Origin: Moniliophthora roreri
Lineage: Eukaryota > Basidiomycota > Agaricomycetes > Agaricales > Marasmiaceae
Direction of reading: 5' to 3'
NCBI GenBank assembly: GCA_001466705.2
Contig: LATX02000133.1
Span: 868,001 to 932,000 of the forward strand
Length of the DNA stretch: 64,000 nucleotides
Shown one piece after another: positions 37,575-48,167 of the stretch. Both the position numbers and the translations under genes were made by a program. The stretch's first letter is position 1. Each line of letters begins with the position of its first letter. Under the pieces are notes generated by a model. The model did no database searches, was not told the DNA's origin, and saw nothing but the letters and a program-made list of their open reading frames with translations.

Positions 37575-38802
37575 GGTGTACGTATGGGCAAAAGAAAATG
37601 TAGTCGAAGTCTTTTTCATAAATTTACATGACTGGAGTTATCCTTTTATGCACAAGCAAGAACTCGAATGTCACCCGCAATTATACCGGTAATCATTTGA
37701 TTTTCGACGCTCTATTTCTTGGCTGGTATTTCGCCTAGGATGGACATCAGGAAGTTACCTTTGTAGTACGACGTGCTTTTGCTCACTCACGGTTTAGCAA
37801 GAGTGACCATTTTGGAAAAAAACGTCCGTCTCAGCAACACCGGATTCTGCACTGGTACGACTTCCGTGCCCGCCCTGCTTTAGCATAGTGAGCATAATGA
37901 TACGTCAAGATTCGCACTACAGAACCAGGGTACTTGCCCTGTTCATGGGTATAGGATCCCGCCAAATTATTAGCTCGATGTCTGTCCTGATCACCGCCTC
38001 CCGACAATGGGATGTATTGAAGCCACTGGTTGCCAGATGTCAGCTGTCCTCAAAGGCCTATCCGAATTTCTGTGGAGTCTTCCCTTCCGGACATCCGTAT
38101 ACGGCTGTTATATACGACCAAGAGTGACTACGCCAGAGTGATTGCTGGGACTACCATATGATAGCTCTTTTAGTGGAGGGATACGAATAGCACGAGCTGG
38201 AGAAGGGCCACAAACGCTGTATGATAGGTAGTTTAATTAGCACTTCGTTCTGGCTTGCAGACGGTGTTATAGGATTCATATATCAGTGATGCTTCCCGTT
38301 TCCACCGTAAGGCGTATGATTCGTCTCCTGATATCTCTGGTTTGTTCGAAGACGCGATCGTCGCGCGGTAGCTATGAAGATATACACCATACGGCCCTCG
38401 AGAGCAGCGGTGGAGCGCATCGGAATACAAGTGCTGAAGATTCACCAAGGGCCCTGTGCCTTGGGTGGTATTAAGTGATACCACTCGGGAGCGATGAACT
38501 GATTATATGTCTGATGCTGCTGAAGAAATGAGATGATAGAAGAGGTTCGATCTGAGTACCTTTTATACCTCTCGTGGTCACCCGGGATCTAAACTGCTAG
38601 GTATCATGCATGCCGCTTCATCAGAGAGTACCATTGTCAGAGTCTACAGATGGTAGAAGGGGCGAGTAGAATTCATTTGCATGGGAGTGTGGTATACGAT
38701 AGAAGTACAGATCCTGAATTCGATAAACATCTAGATGGAGTATTAGTATTTGAGGTCATTGCGGCGGCACTACCTACGGACCCTTTTTAGAACGACCTAC
38801 AG
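37575..38802. other. intergenic between carboxylesterase and SDR1
   Basis: Convergent 3' region of about 1.2 kb; no supported feature. Confidence 0.5.
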
Positions 38803-40064
38803 TCAATCGAAATTGCTGCCTGCATCAATGTTTATCTAGGTGCAGAACATGAGATACTGCACGTCGTGCCTTGTGATTAGTACTCACAGTTTGGCCTGTG
38901 TTGCGGCGTTTTCATTTCACGATGTCCTTCAAGTAGAGTCAGCACGCACCAGTAATATAATGGGCTTCTTTTGATGCTAAGTATGCCACGAGACCCGCGA
39001 TGTCGGAGGTTTCTCCGCATTTCTGCAGTGCGGCTTGAGCAACGTACTAATCCAAAAACCCCATAAGAGTCGATTGCACATAGAAGAGATGTAAGAAATC
39101 ACCCTTTGAAACGCTACATCAAAATCCTCGGGAGGCAAAGAAGTTGCTGATGTATCCCAAATGAGGAAGGGCACCCCAGGTACTGGTAGAGTCACTCGCC
39201 TGCCTCGGTTTTCACCAATCCTTTGGTACGCAGTTAGCGCCCTGCATGGTTTTCGCAAGAGTTCAAGCTTACCGGGGGCATAGGCGTTCACAGTAATCCC
39301 ATAGCTGCCGTACTCTAGCGCTGCGTAAAAGACGACTTCAGCGAGGAGTGAAATGTGATGCATGGATACATACCGGCACATTGTGTTAGCCCACGAATAG
39401 CAAACTTGGACGCCGAGTACGCAGCCACGGCTGGGTCACCTGCAGGGAATAGTCAGTTGATTCCAATCCATCCGTCAGTCGAGTAACGTAACGCTTTACC
39501 TCGCTTTCCGGTTGCAGAACTTGCACCAATAATTCGTCCGCCTCGGCCTTGTTTAATCATCTGTTCGGCAGCTAGCTTGTAGCACAGAAATACTCCGCGT
39601 GCGTTAATATTCAGGACTCTGTCCCATTCCTCGACAGTTGCTAGACAAAGTAACGAATCCAGAAGACGTATATCAACACGTCAAAGTACTCACTGTTTGA
39701 GATGGGTTTCGTGATGATGATTCCTGCGTTTGCCACCATCTGTCAACTGATTTTAAGGGTGATTCTGAAGAAGGATTCTGAAGAAGTGAAGGTAGGTGCG
39801 TACCACATCTAATCCTCCCAGCTCATTCACTGCTGTATCGATCGACCTTTTTACATCTGCCTCCAGAGATACGTCCCCCACAGAGATAACTGAACGGCGA
39901 CCTTGCTGTCTGATTTCATGTGCGACTTGTTGTAATTTTTCAGATTTAGTGGGTAAGTCTTTCAATGCGACATCAAAACCATCGCGTGCGAGTCGAGTTG
40001 CAATGGATTTGCCTATTCCTTGGGCAGCACCAGTGACTAGAGCAATCCCTTTGGAAACGGACAT
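38803..40064 (-). CDS. short-chain dehydrogenase/reductase SDR1
   Basis: Ten exons: 40064-39804, 39739-39694, 39640-39500, 39439-39374, 39320-39273, 39220-39200, 39146-39103, 39046-38950, 38895-38888 (8 nt), 38835-38803; 254 aa, the usual classical-SDR length. Motifs: cofactor loop TGAAQGIG, NAG, catalytic Asn in LNINARG, Ser in GASSATGKRG, and YSASK. The C-terminus is GQTINIDAGSNFD. It resembles acetoin/diol reductase-type SDRs and would oxidise or reduce an alcohol/ketone with NAD(P). The intron after exon 6 appears to be GC-AG (GCGAGT donor at 39199). One of three SDR genes on this strand, plus a relic. Confidence 0.85.
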
Positions 40065-41155
40065 GGTGATAGAGCGGAAGAGAGTTGGGTTGCAATGATT
40101 GAGACGTATAAATGGCGATCAAGTCTTCTAGTGTGATAAATAATTCTATGTATTGAAAGCCCCGCCCCACGATAGCCTTCTGGCTTCGCTTTGATGGACC
40201 TCAGCTCCAAAGACATTAAAGTTGGGATTTGCCACGTACACATTAGTCTCCATCAATATAGGTTCACCCTCATCTTGAGTCTGCAGCATATCGGATTTCC
40301 GTTGGTGGAACAAAGCAGACTCAAGGCGTGCGTCATCTTCTCGTTACGGTCCGCAGACCAGTCCAGCACCTCGATCACCGGCGTCGCGCTTCACTTTGTG
40401 CTCTTCACCCCTCTTGAGCAACGACGAAATTTGTTGCGCGTCAACGAATATGCACTTCGATACCACAAAAATACTACTCAAGTGTCATCAATATCTGGGC
40501 CTAGTGGTGTTAGTGGCTCATTGATTCGACGCCCAGGGATTCTACCGTCTGGCAGATTAATTCCTTTGTCACTTAGCTGATTCAAGATAGTATACCAGTT
40601 CAAGTTGACTCAAGGTACTTATCAAAAACTTGGCTCAAGCTCCTTGCGCTGGTCTCATGTATAGAGAAGATGGGAATTCCAGTACTCACGGAGAGGAATC
40701 TCCTGCCGATGCTAACACTTTCTAGTATGGGAGATCCGTCTGTGTTAGTCTCTCGTAGATAGACGCTACAACAGACGATCGCTCTATGGTATGTTGGTGT
40801 CGCGATGTGTTGTCTGTGTCCATTCAGTACTCATAAAGATATTCAAGCACTACCGAGTCGGGCTCAGATCTCACAGGATATAAATGGCTACATTCATCGT
40901 AGCTGGGGTACAATAAAATACATCCTAATTCTTCCAATATGGCAGATTCTGATGGACTTGAACCGTGATTTACAGCGTCTGCGAACGGGGAAAGGCAGAA
41001 AAGACGTTGGTCATTTGTTCATACTATGCCGCATAAGGAGAAAGAGCTACTAACATGGTTCCTTCAGCAGTACCCATCTCTACGGCATAGGAAGCTGGAA
41101 TCGACGTCTTCAGCGCGTCCGTTAACCTAGGAAAGGCAGGAAGATTCAAATCAAA
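40065..41155. other. intergenic
   Basis: About 1.1 kb upstream of SDR1 and downstream of secreted peptide 1; no supported gene. Confidence 0.45.
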
Positions 41156-41334
41156 TCAATGACTATCAGCGCCATACAGTGTTGGTTTACGAACTTCGGC
41201 ACGAGTATCAACCTGCAGCGTTCAATTAGCTCGCAGAATGGGGCTGGTATCCAAAGAAGACAGACCTCAGCAACGGGACTAGCAGCAACAATGGTGGCGA
41301 GGAGCGCAACAAGGAAGAAGATGGGGGACTTCAT
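41156..41334 (-). CDS. small secreted peptide SSP1 (41 aa)
   Basis: Exons 41334-41266 and 41212-41156, phase 0, 53-nt intron; 41 aa. Residues 1-19 are a classic signal peptide (MKSPIFFLVALLATIVAAS) and the mature part is short and polar with one Tyr (KPTLYGADSH at the end). It shares start, intron position and signal-peptide pattern with SSP2 and SSP3. A TATAAA lies about 60 bp upstream. Possible roles: effector-like or structural mini-protein, or precursor of a modified peptide, given the UstYa-like gene 0.7 kb away. Confidence 0.62.
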
Positions 41335-41390
41335 GATGTGAACTGGAGATGATTCTGAGGTCTGTGCTTGATCCTGATTCAACCTGCCTG

Positions 41391-41400
41391 CTTTTATAAA
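41391..41400 (-). promoter_or_regulatory. TATA box of SSP1
   Basis: TTTATAAAAG on the minus strand, about 57-66 nt upstream of the SSP1 ATG, a normal spacing for a fungal core promoter. Confidence 0.6.
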
Positions 41401-42038
41401 CATTTATGAACTATGGTTGGTCAAATTTGGCTCCTAGAACTCAATGTCAATCCCGGTGAGTGCGCAGATATTGAACGGGTTATTCATGATCATTCAAATC
41501 GAATTTGAAGCTCCATATTCATTGTGATCAGAAGGTTTCCCGCCTATTACGGTTGCAATTGACTGTGATGTTGATACGCCACGTAACTTGGAGCGTTGGG
41601 AGTTCAAGCCCTCAGAATTTTGTCCAATAAGGACACCCATGCTTTTCTAGGCTTTCTACGAGCTTATGCTCCTGTTTCTGTCCAATGCCTGCGAAGTCTG
41701 AAACTTCTGAGGTCCAGACCTAGAACTGTGGCCAGTATCATCTACAATCGTATTCCATATGGCTATGCTGATGCTACATCCAGGGCCCTTGATAAATTAT
41801 AGAGCTGATCCCACAAAGTCCCGCACTGTATACTACTGTACAGCACTTATTTTTACTCCAGGTACGTATATATTTACTTTCCTGTCATGATCCAGGGTTC
41901 ACCCGCATGGTATTACTGTCGTGAAGAGGTTATGATTCTAATCACCCTGATACAGGCATAGCGGGGGGCGCTGATTCACAGATCCCTGAATCTAGATTGC
42001 CGCCATCATGTAGCAACCCATCTTCACTCCCATCCACG
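41401..42038. other. divergent intergenic region SSP1/UstYa-like gene
   Basis: About 0.65 kb between two divergent starts, so shared regulation is possible. No ORF is supported. Confidence 0.5.
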
Positions 42039-42975
42039 ATGAAGAACAACGAACGCGAGCAATACGAGGCACTCCTGACCGAGGAATCTGATCTCGAGAA
42101 CCCCCAGCAACGACTCATCAATAAACCTTCAAGTTCGTTCTGGGACCTCGACAAGAAACTAGTCCTCATCCTTCTCCTCTCGCTATCCAACTTCATCTTC
42201 TTTACGTTATGGATCTTGCAATCAACCCAATGTCACTATCCAGATGCGCAGATTCTGTACTGTACGTCGTTGGTTTTGCCAAGTGTGCAAGCGAGCTAAT
42301 CTAGCGTGAAGCCCCGGTGCGAGATATACTAGAATACGAAGTCATAACATTCAACGCTACCGACGGAAGAAATCGACACCCTGATCCATGGAGTCAACCG
42401 CTCTCGGACGAACTTGATGAGGCTTGGGAAGGTCTTTACAACGACTGTGAGTCGTTTCTTCATCTTTTGGAACGTGATTCCACTGAGCGGAGGATCCAGT
42501 TGGAATTTCGGAAGTACCAGAAAGCATAGCAAGGCAATTGGCTAATCGGACGGATCTCATACCCTCAAATGTAACCGCAGATGGGGTATATAGAATTACG
42601 CTGGATGTCTTCCATCAATTACACTGTTTGGTGAGTCCTGGCCATCCTCGTTTCCGTATCTAAACACCAAGATACACACACACAGAACACGATTCGAAAG
42701 GCTCTTCACCCCGGTACATATCATTTTCCCTTGAATTTCTCCTTTGATCTCACTTTCATAACGTAGAACGCTACCCAAACGTCACAAGGCATCACCAAGA
42801 TCATTGTATAAACTCCCTCCGTCAGTCTCTTCAATGCCACTCTGATGTGAGTACACTGGTGTTCCAGGAAATGGAGGATACAGGTGATATCGAGCCAAGG
42901 TTTAATATTGCACATAGTTGTAGGAACTTTAGGAAGTTACAGGAGTGGGCTTTAGAGCATAAGGCACGAGACTAG
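42039..42975 (+). CDS. UstYa-like oxidase (DUF3328 family)
   Basis: Exons 42039-42261, 42312-42446, 42515-42630, 42686-42713 and 42767-42975 in consistent phase; 236 aa. An N-terminal cytosolic segment of 40 residues is followed by one membrane span (about 41-60, LVLILLLSLSNFIFFTLWIL), then LYSPVRDILEYEV and the two diagnostic HxxHC motifs (HQLHC 153-157, HQDHC 177-181), ending FNIAHSCRNF..LQEWAL. UstYa proteins are membrane oxidases that cyclise or chlorinate products, best known from ustiloxin-type ribosomal peptides, and also occur in other clusters. All motif residues are present, so activity is likely. Flanked by small secreted-peptide genes on both sides. Confidence 0.88.
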
Positions 42976-43249
42976 CAAGAGCTATAGTATCTAGAATGGA
43001 CCTGTGTAGCTTTCGGGGATATGAATGGAACTTTCCTATTGTATACATGAATCCGAGTACCCAAGTCAGATGCCATCAATGCGCGCTCGCTCAACGCCAT
43101 CGGAGTACACTCAGCTCGCTAACTTCGGAAAGAGATGTATCGATATCCTGAATACATTCGAGCACATGGAGCAGGTGCCTGCAATACGGTCGGCGAGGGA
43201 CTAGGTGGGTTCCTCGGGCCAACGTTCAGCGGAGATAGCATTTGGCACG

Positions 43250-43257
43250 TATAAAAA
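43250..43257 (+). promoter_or_regulatory. TATA box of SSP2
   Basis: TATAAAAA about 55 bp upstream of the SSP2 ATG, at a position comparable to that of SSP1. Confidence 0.55.
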
Positions 43258-43306
43258 GCATCCAGAGTCCTCACGGACAAGCCCAGAACACATTTTCAGG
43301 TCAAAG

Positions 43307-43521
43307 ATGAAATCTATCTTCGCACTGCTTGCCACTGTCGTCGCCCTTGTCGTTGCATCGCCCGCTCCCATCCAAACGGTATGTCCCGTTCCGGCAGAAA
43401 ATATGTCTGTGCTGACGATGGTCCTCAGCGAGGGGTAGAAGTAGACAATGCCTTTCTATGCAAGGAGGTTAATGGGCGTGCCGTTGAAGGAAGAGCTCAA
43501 GCTACTGGGTATTCTTGCTGA
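43307..43521 (+). CDS. small secreted peptide SSP2 (54 aa)
   Basis: Exons 43307-43378 and 43429-43521, phase 0, 50-nt intron; 54 aa. Signal peptide MKSIFALLATVVALVVASPA, then PIQT and a short mature part beginning RGVEVDNAFLC and ending GYSC. The RG(V/I)EV start after the intron and the two Cys positions are shared with SSP3. A TATAAAA lies about 57 bp upstream. Located 0.3 kb downstream of the UstYa-like gene on the same strand. Function unknown; a precursor-peptide or effector-like role is inference. Confidence 0.62.
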
Positions 43522-44258
43522 AGGTAAGTTCGGAATCGAACACGAACTACCTGACATCTGAACCACATTCAATAGGGTCAGCCATATGTACGTCGAGAAT
43601 GATTGGATGTGACCTTGATGAAGGAGTCCAACCAGAAGTGAACAATTCAATAAAGACATTATGCTGACGATGACAAGCGTCTCTTGAGCGTCCAGAGGAA
43701 TGAGTATTTGCATTCTAGTAGTACAGTGTCAACTAGGGTTTCCTCTGCCGGTACGGTATCTAAATAACAAAAAGTCAGCTCCCATGCTTACAATTCCTTC
43801 CTTGCTTACCATGAGCTCTCATCGGAATCGGGCACCCCACGGGACTAGCAATGCTGCCGATTCACCTGTTTTAGTGGGCGGTTTGAAGTATGTGTTTCAT
43901 GATACTAAGAGGAAGGAGAAACTCACAATTACGAATGTGGCGTCAAAAGTGGCGCGTAGCAAGGCCCGGGTCACTTTCTGATCTGCCAAGCAGTGTCGAT
44001 TGAATAGTGGAGGAACCAATCTATTTCAGTCTGTGTGCGCGCGCGCTGAACACCGTTGGACTTCCGGTGCCACCAACTAGGCAATGAATAAACGCGCTCA
44101 ATTTCATATAGATTTCGTATACACGCATACAACCGAGCACTTGTGGTGGTGCGACGACAGATTATCTGCTACTTCCTCTCAGCAGAGTTAGTATTCACTC
44201 GTGCAGATAAAAAACCTGCCAGTACTCACTAACCAAACCAGAACCAGCCGCCCCTGAA
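43522..44258. other. intergenic between SSP2 and SSP3
   Basis: About 0.7 kb; no supported gene. Confidence 0.5.
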
Positions 44259-44690
44259 ATGAGATCTATCTTCGTGCTCTTAGCTACCATCGTTACCCTC
44301 ATCCTCGCTGCCCCAGCTCCCAACATTGAAGTACGTAGAGTACGTACAGTTTCGCTTTTTCACTGTAATCATAATGCTAATGATCCTCGCCAGCGGGGTA
44401 TAGAGGTAAGTCAAGTGTACCGATGCGAGAGAGATGGCCGTGAACCCCATGACCGCCAAGAAGTCGAAGTTGAATACTGTTTAGCTGTGACGGTAGGTTC
44501 AGTTAACGGAGTTGTCTGGACCAAGCTGGAGAGGCAAAGTCGTTTGCTCGTCTATCGTAACATGAGTCTAATGCATACTCAACGTAGCGGTCCGTTAGAC
44601 TTGAGAGAAGCGAATAGATGTGTTTGTAATCTGGCATTGATGATGATGATCTCGAGTATCCAAAAGGCATGTGTATTGTCCTCTTCCTAG
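44259..44690 (+). CDS. small secreted peptide SSP3 (C-terminus uncertain)
   Basis: Exon 1 is 44259-44330 (signal peptide MRSIFVLLATIVTLILAAPA, PNIE); a 63-nt intron, a multiple of three, leads to exon 2 from 44394 with RGIEVSQVYRCERDGRE, matching SSP2 (RGVEVDNAFLC). Where SSP2 ends after Tyr-Ser-Cys, this frame runs on past VEYC for another 70 codons to a TAG at 44688-44690. The extra part has no pattern, so either a further intron or a lost stop codon is likely. Tail to tail with the dead SDR2. Confidence 0.5.
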   Translation: MRSIFVLLATIVTLILAAPAPNIEVRRVRTVSLFHCNHNANDPRQRGIEVSQVYRCERDGREPHDRQEVEVEYCLAVTVGSVNGVVWTKLERQSRLLVYRNMSLMHTQRSGPLDLREANRCVCNLALMMMISSIQKACVLSSS

Positions 44691-44728
44691 CCATACATTG
44701 CCACTTTGGCGTCAAGCATTAAACCGGG

Positions 44729-45963
44729 TCAATCAAAGTTCCCTCCTCCATCTATCGATATCTGGATCACGACTTCAATATCCTAATACTTGTGCCAATG
44801 AAGTCGAAGCCTCACCGTCTGACCAGTAATATACCCTGCCTCTTTAGAAGCCAAATACGCGACAAGACTAGCAATTTCAGTCATTTCACCGGGTCGTTGA
44901 AGCGCGGTCCTCGATACGTACTGTTGGGAGACATTAGTGATGGGGCAGTAGAATAGACATGGAGACGTACGGTCTGAAACGCAGCTTCGAACTTGGCAGG
45001 TGGAAGAGAGGTCACTTTAAACCAGTCAAGTACTGTACATTGGGTGTTGAAGAATCGAAACCAACCCATCTCTGTTTTAATCATTCCTATTGAATTGCAG
45101 GACTGAGAAAATGCACATTTCGGAGAAGGAAAGAACTGACGAACCGGGGGCATACGCGTTGACGGTGATACCGTGTTTACCATATTCCATCGCTGCACAT
45201 ATGTCAGGATATGAGCCTGAATAAAATGCCTTCCGAGGAAAGGTAGCGGCTCACCAGCACATTATGTCAAACCCCTCACCGTGAACTTTGAGCTAGATAT
45301 CGCTGCCATATTCATATCCCCTGGAATTCGACGTCGGAAGAGCATGCTAGATGGCGGCAGGAGCGTACCCCGTTTCCCAGCAGCCGAAGAAGCACCAATG
45401 ATCCTCCCTCCCCGACCTTGTTTGATCATCTGTTCCGCAGCGTGCTTATAACAGAGAAAGACACCACGCCCGTGTACACTGAAGACATAGTCCCAGTCTG
45501 TCTTGTAGCATCAGAAACTATTAGGGTTTGGGATGAAGCAGCACACACCCGTCTCCGTCGCTGCATTTGTAGTCGATTTTCTGAGTATCGATGCCGGCCC
45601 GTGATAGGATAAACCTCTTACTTTGAGATAAGGGTTTAACGACGCCAACTCCGGCATTTGCTACCATCTACATAGGCCCAATCAGCCATTCGTCCAAAGT
45701 AAAGAAAAGGGAAGACATACCACATCCAGTCCACCCAACTTCTTGACGGTCTCATCTATCATTCTTCGCACGTCTCTTTCTTTCGAAACATCACCCACTT
45801 GCACTGTACCGCCGACTTCCTCCGCGAGCTCATGTAATTTCTCTTCTTTGGCTGGAAGATCGTTTAACGCGAGATGATATCCTCCGTCTGAGGCGAGACG
45901 ACGTGCTATGCTTCGACCGATTCCTTGGGCTGCGCCGGTGATAAGTGCGACTCTTCTCTGCAT
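44729..45963 (-). pseudogene. short-chain dehydrogenase SDR2, inactivated copy
   Basis: The exon plan follows SDR1: exon 1 45963-45721, exon 2 45667-45622, then an unusually long intron (about 120 nt), and the C-terminus GQTISIDGGGNFD ending at 44729. The start ATG has a CCACC context. Cofactor loop TGAAQGIG and GASSAAGKRG are intact, but three key features are lost: the catalytic Asn (SVHGRG instead of NARG), the catalytic Tyr (YSASK is ISSSK) and a Gln codon changed to TAA in GLTQCA (near 45264). Loss of catalytic residues together with a premature stop makes this a decayed gene. Read-through or exon skipping would not restore catalysis. Confidence 0.85.
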
Positions 45964-46049
45964 GGTGGGATGTGAAGTGGTGCTTCTGTCTCCTTCCTTC
46001 ATTGTCTTTTATAACTGAAAGAAGCATGCTTCCCTTGTGATGTGATTCA

Positions 46050-46215
46050 ATCCAGCGTGGTCGACACTCCCGCGTTTGTGGCCATCTATCAGATGATTTC
46101 GAGCTTGACAGTACACGCTCCAGTCTGCGCAGTGGTCGGTTTAAAAAAAGGCTGCGGAAAGTTGGAGTGATTCCACATACCGAGAGTACACCACATCGGA
46201 GTTCCCTAGCGACTT
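46050..46215 (-). pseudogene. relic of a fourth SDR gene
   Basis: On the minus strand, from about 46215 downward, the sequence resembles the end of SDR exon 1 (ATAGATTCTCAAGTCGCTAG..GATGTGGTGTAC, compare the LGGLDV|GT junction). After a gap comes an acceptor-like CTGATAG and ATGGCCACAAACGCGGGAG, encoding MATNAG as in the MVANAG exon 2 start. Both parts are short and degenerate. Confidence 0.5.
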
Positions 46216-46525
46216 GAGAATCTATGGTTTATCACACTCGATATTCACGGTACTCTGGATTTCAATGTCATGGTGAAAGAAGAGTTGTTGGTCAGTGGTC
46301 ACATTCGTCACACCGCGTTGTACATCATGTGTTCGCTTCGAAACATACAGCAATAGAAACCTCTTAAATCGTGATGGAAATTCTATCAATAGCGCATGAC
46401 ACAGTCCTACCCTACTGGAAGGTTTTTTTGGTCATGCATCGCCCGAGATGCCCGATGACGCCGCTGAAGGGTACAAAAGGATGGCTAATGAGTGACCTTG
46501 AATAATATCGTCTTGCCCTTCTTCG

Positions 46526-47171
46526 ATGGCACCGCACGACGCAGCCCTCACCTCCCACACAGGCCGTATAAGACTTGTACCAGCTTCCGAAGCCAATGAC
46601 GAAGCCGTCGCCAAGCTACGTATGCACCCCGAGACCAGACGATACCTACGATCCTTTCCCGAACATGTTTCGACCGAAGACGCAAGGAAGCTTCGTGAAT
46701 CTCGACTTGCCGACCCTACAGTTCTCCCGTTCCATGTATACGTCAACGAAGAATTCGCTGGGACAACGACGATATTCCACATCAACGAACAACATCATTC
46801 GTGCGAAGTAGGAATCATTCTGTCTCCGGATGTACATGGTGGAGGTGTTGCAACTGATGGTGCGTATGATCTCTTCTTTCGCCCGTATGCAGACTTATGG
46901 AACGACAAAACTTCGAGTCCTCTACACACTCCTCTCGTACATCTTTGAAGAACGTAAGATGCACCGAGTTACTTTCGAAACGGGAAGCGATAATTTGCCT
47001 ATGAGAGGTTGGCTGGAGAAGGTCGCTGGTGCGAGGATGGAGTCACAACGACTTGAGTGCAGGCAGGACCCTGTAAGTGAAGGGTATAGCGATATGACTG
47101 GATACGCGATTTTGGAATGGGAGTGGACAGGTCGAGTTAAGGAGCGATTAGAAAGAAAGCTGGGTATATAA
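46526..47171 (+). CDS. GNAT-family N-acetyltransferase
   Basis: Exons 46526-46859 and 46918-47171 joined through a 58-nt phase-1 intron; 195 aa. The RimJ/RimL-like GNAT fold is indicated by RIRLVPASEANDEAV at the N-terminus, the strand EVGIILSPDV with the acetyl-CoA loop HGGGVATD, and the following YTLLSYIFEER, HRVTFETGSDNLPM and WLEKV. It would transfer acetyl from acetyl-CoA to an amine; the substrate is unknown. The splice choice is supported because it places the D-V-L-Y helix right after the loop, as in the family. Sits among the SDR genes on the opposite strand. Confidence 0.78.
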
Positions 47172-48167
47172 GCCAGGCCCGGGATTCATGCCAGTAGCAT
47201 CGTCTACCAATAAACATACATCCTCTGTTTGCAAATTAGTCAACCGAATTACGATGAAAGAGGACAACTCCTCTCACTACGGGCTCTCGTCTCATCCGAT
47301 CACACCCCCAGTAGCCCGAGCGCTACTATCTCATTGGAGCAATAGTTTCTTCTCGGAGAAGGATACGAAATATGCCCTCAGGGGGTCTTGAAGCTGAGAT
47401 ATATTTCAGCCAAATGGCATTGTCAGGTGCTGAAACGAAAGAAAGATGATCAGAGATACATAGTAGGACTGCAAGGTTTGCTTACTACCCGCTGGAAACT
47501 CATGAAGCCGGTGAAGAGCAAGGTCGACTTGTCCGTCAAGTGCTCGCCTAAATTTTCCAGTTCATGGACTTGGTCTCCGCCATGTTATGCCGGCATCATA
47601 ATTAGCGCCGGGTTTCTTTCCCTTCGAACTTTCATACAGTCAAAAGAGGTCCTTGGAAATACGAACTGGGCTGACGCGGCCACACAGCTATGGCACTTTT
47701 CAATGCTGACGCCTCGCCGCCCCGGCCTTCTCGCATCTCGCAAAGGCGCTGCCCTACGAATCAATTCCTTCCACACTCCTGGTCTGCAAAATATTCTGTA
47801 TCAACATATCACCATCGGCCATGAAACGCCCAATAGCTGTCTAATGCTTTTGCCACTTGGATACACCTTCAAGGTAAAGCGCAGGGAAAAGCACTTACGG
47901 AACACATCTTTGCCAGTGTTGTCTCGTTCTCCTTTGGTTCAGACTCGGATCGCGGAGCTATGCGCTAAGGGTCACAGGCGTATATTTCGGGGGTGAGAGT
48001 CAATGGAGGGAGCGAAGATTGGAAGTGGAGGTCATGTATAGGTGAATTTTTTTTTGGGTCTTTGGTAAGTACATCAATCACGTTGCATCCAAAGTACCTA
48101 TACCTTAGGTTGCCAAGTGTAAGTATTTCGTTATCATGAATACATCGCAATGAATTTGACTGAATTA
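47172..48167. other. intergenic, one long ORF without ATG
   Basis: The longest ORF (47388-47996, +) starts at TTG and has no recognisable domain; a shorter ORF 47188-47391 has an ATG but no features. No gene is supported. Confidence 0.4.

Noticed and set aside
47388..47996. 202-codon ORF on the + strand
   Set aside because: It starts with TTG, has no recognisable motif, and no intron or promoter context supports it.
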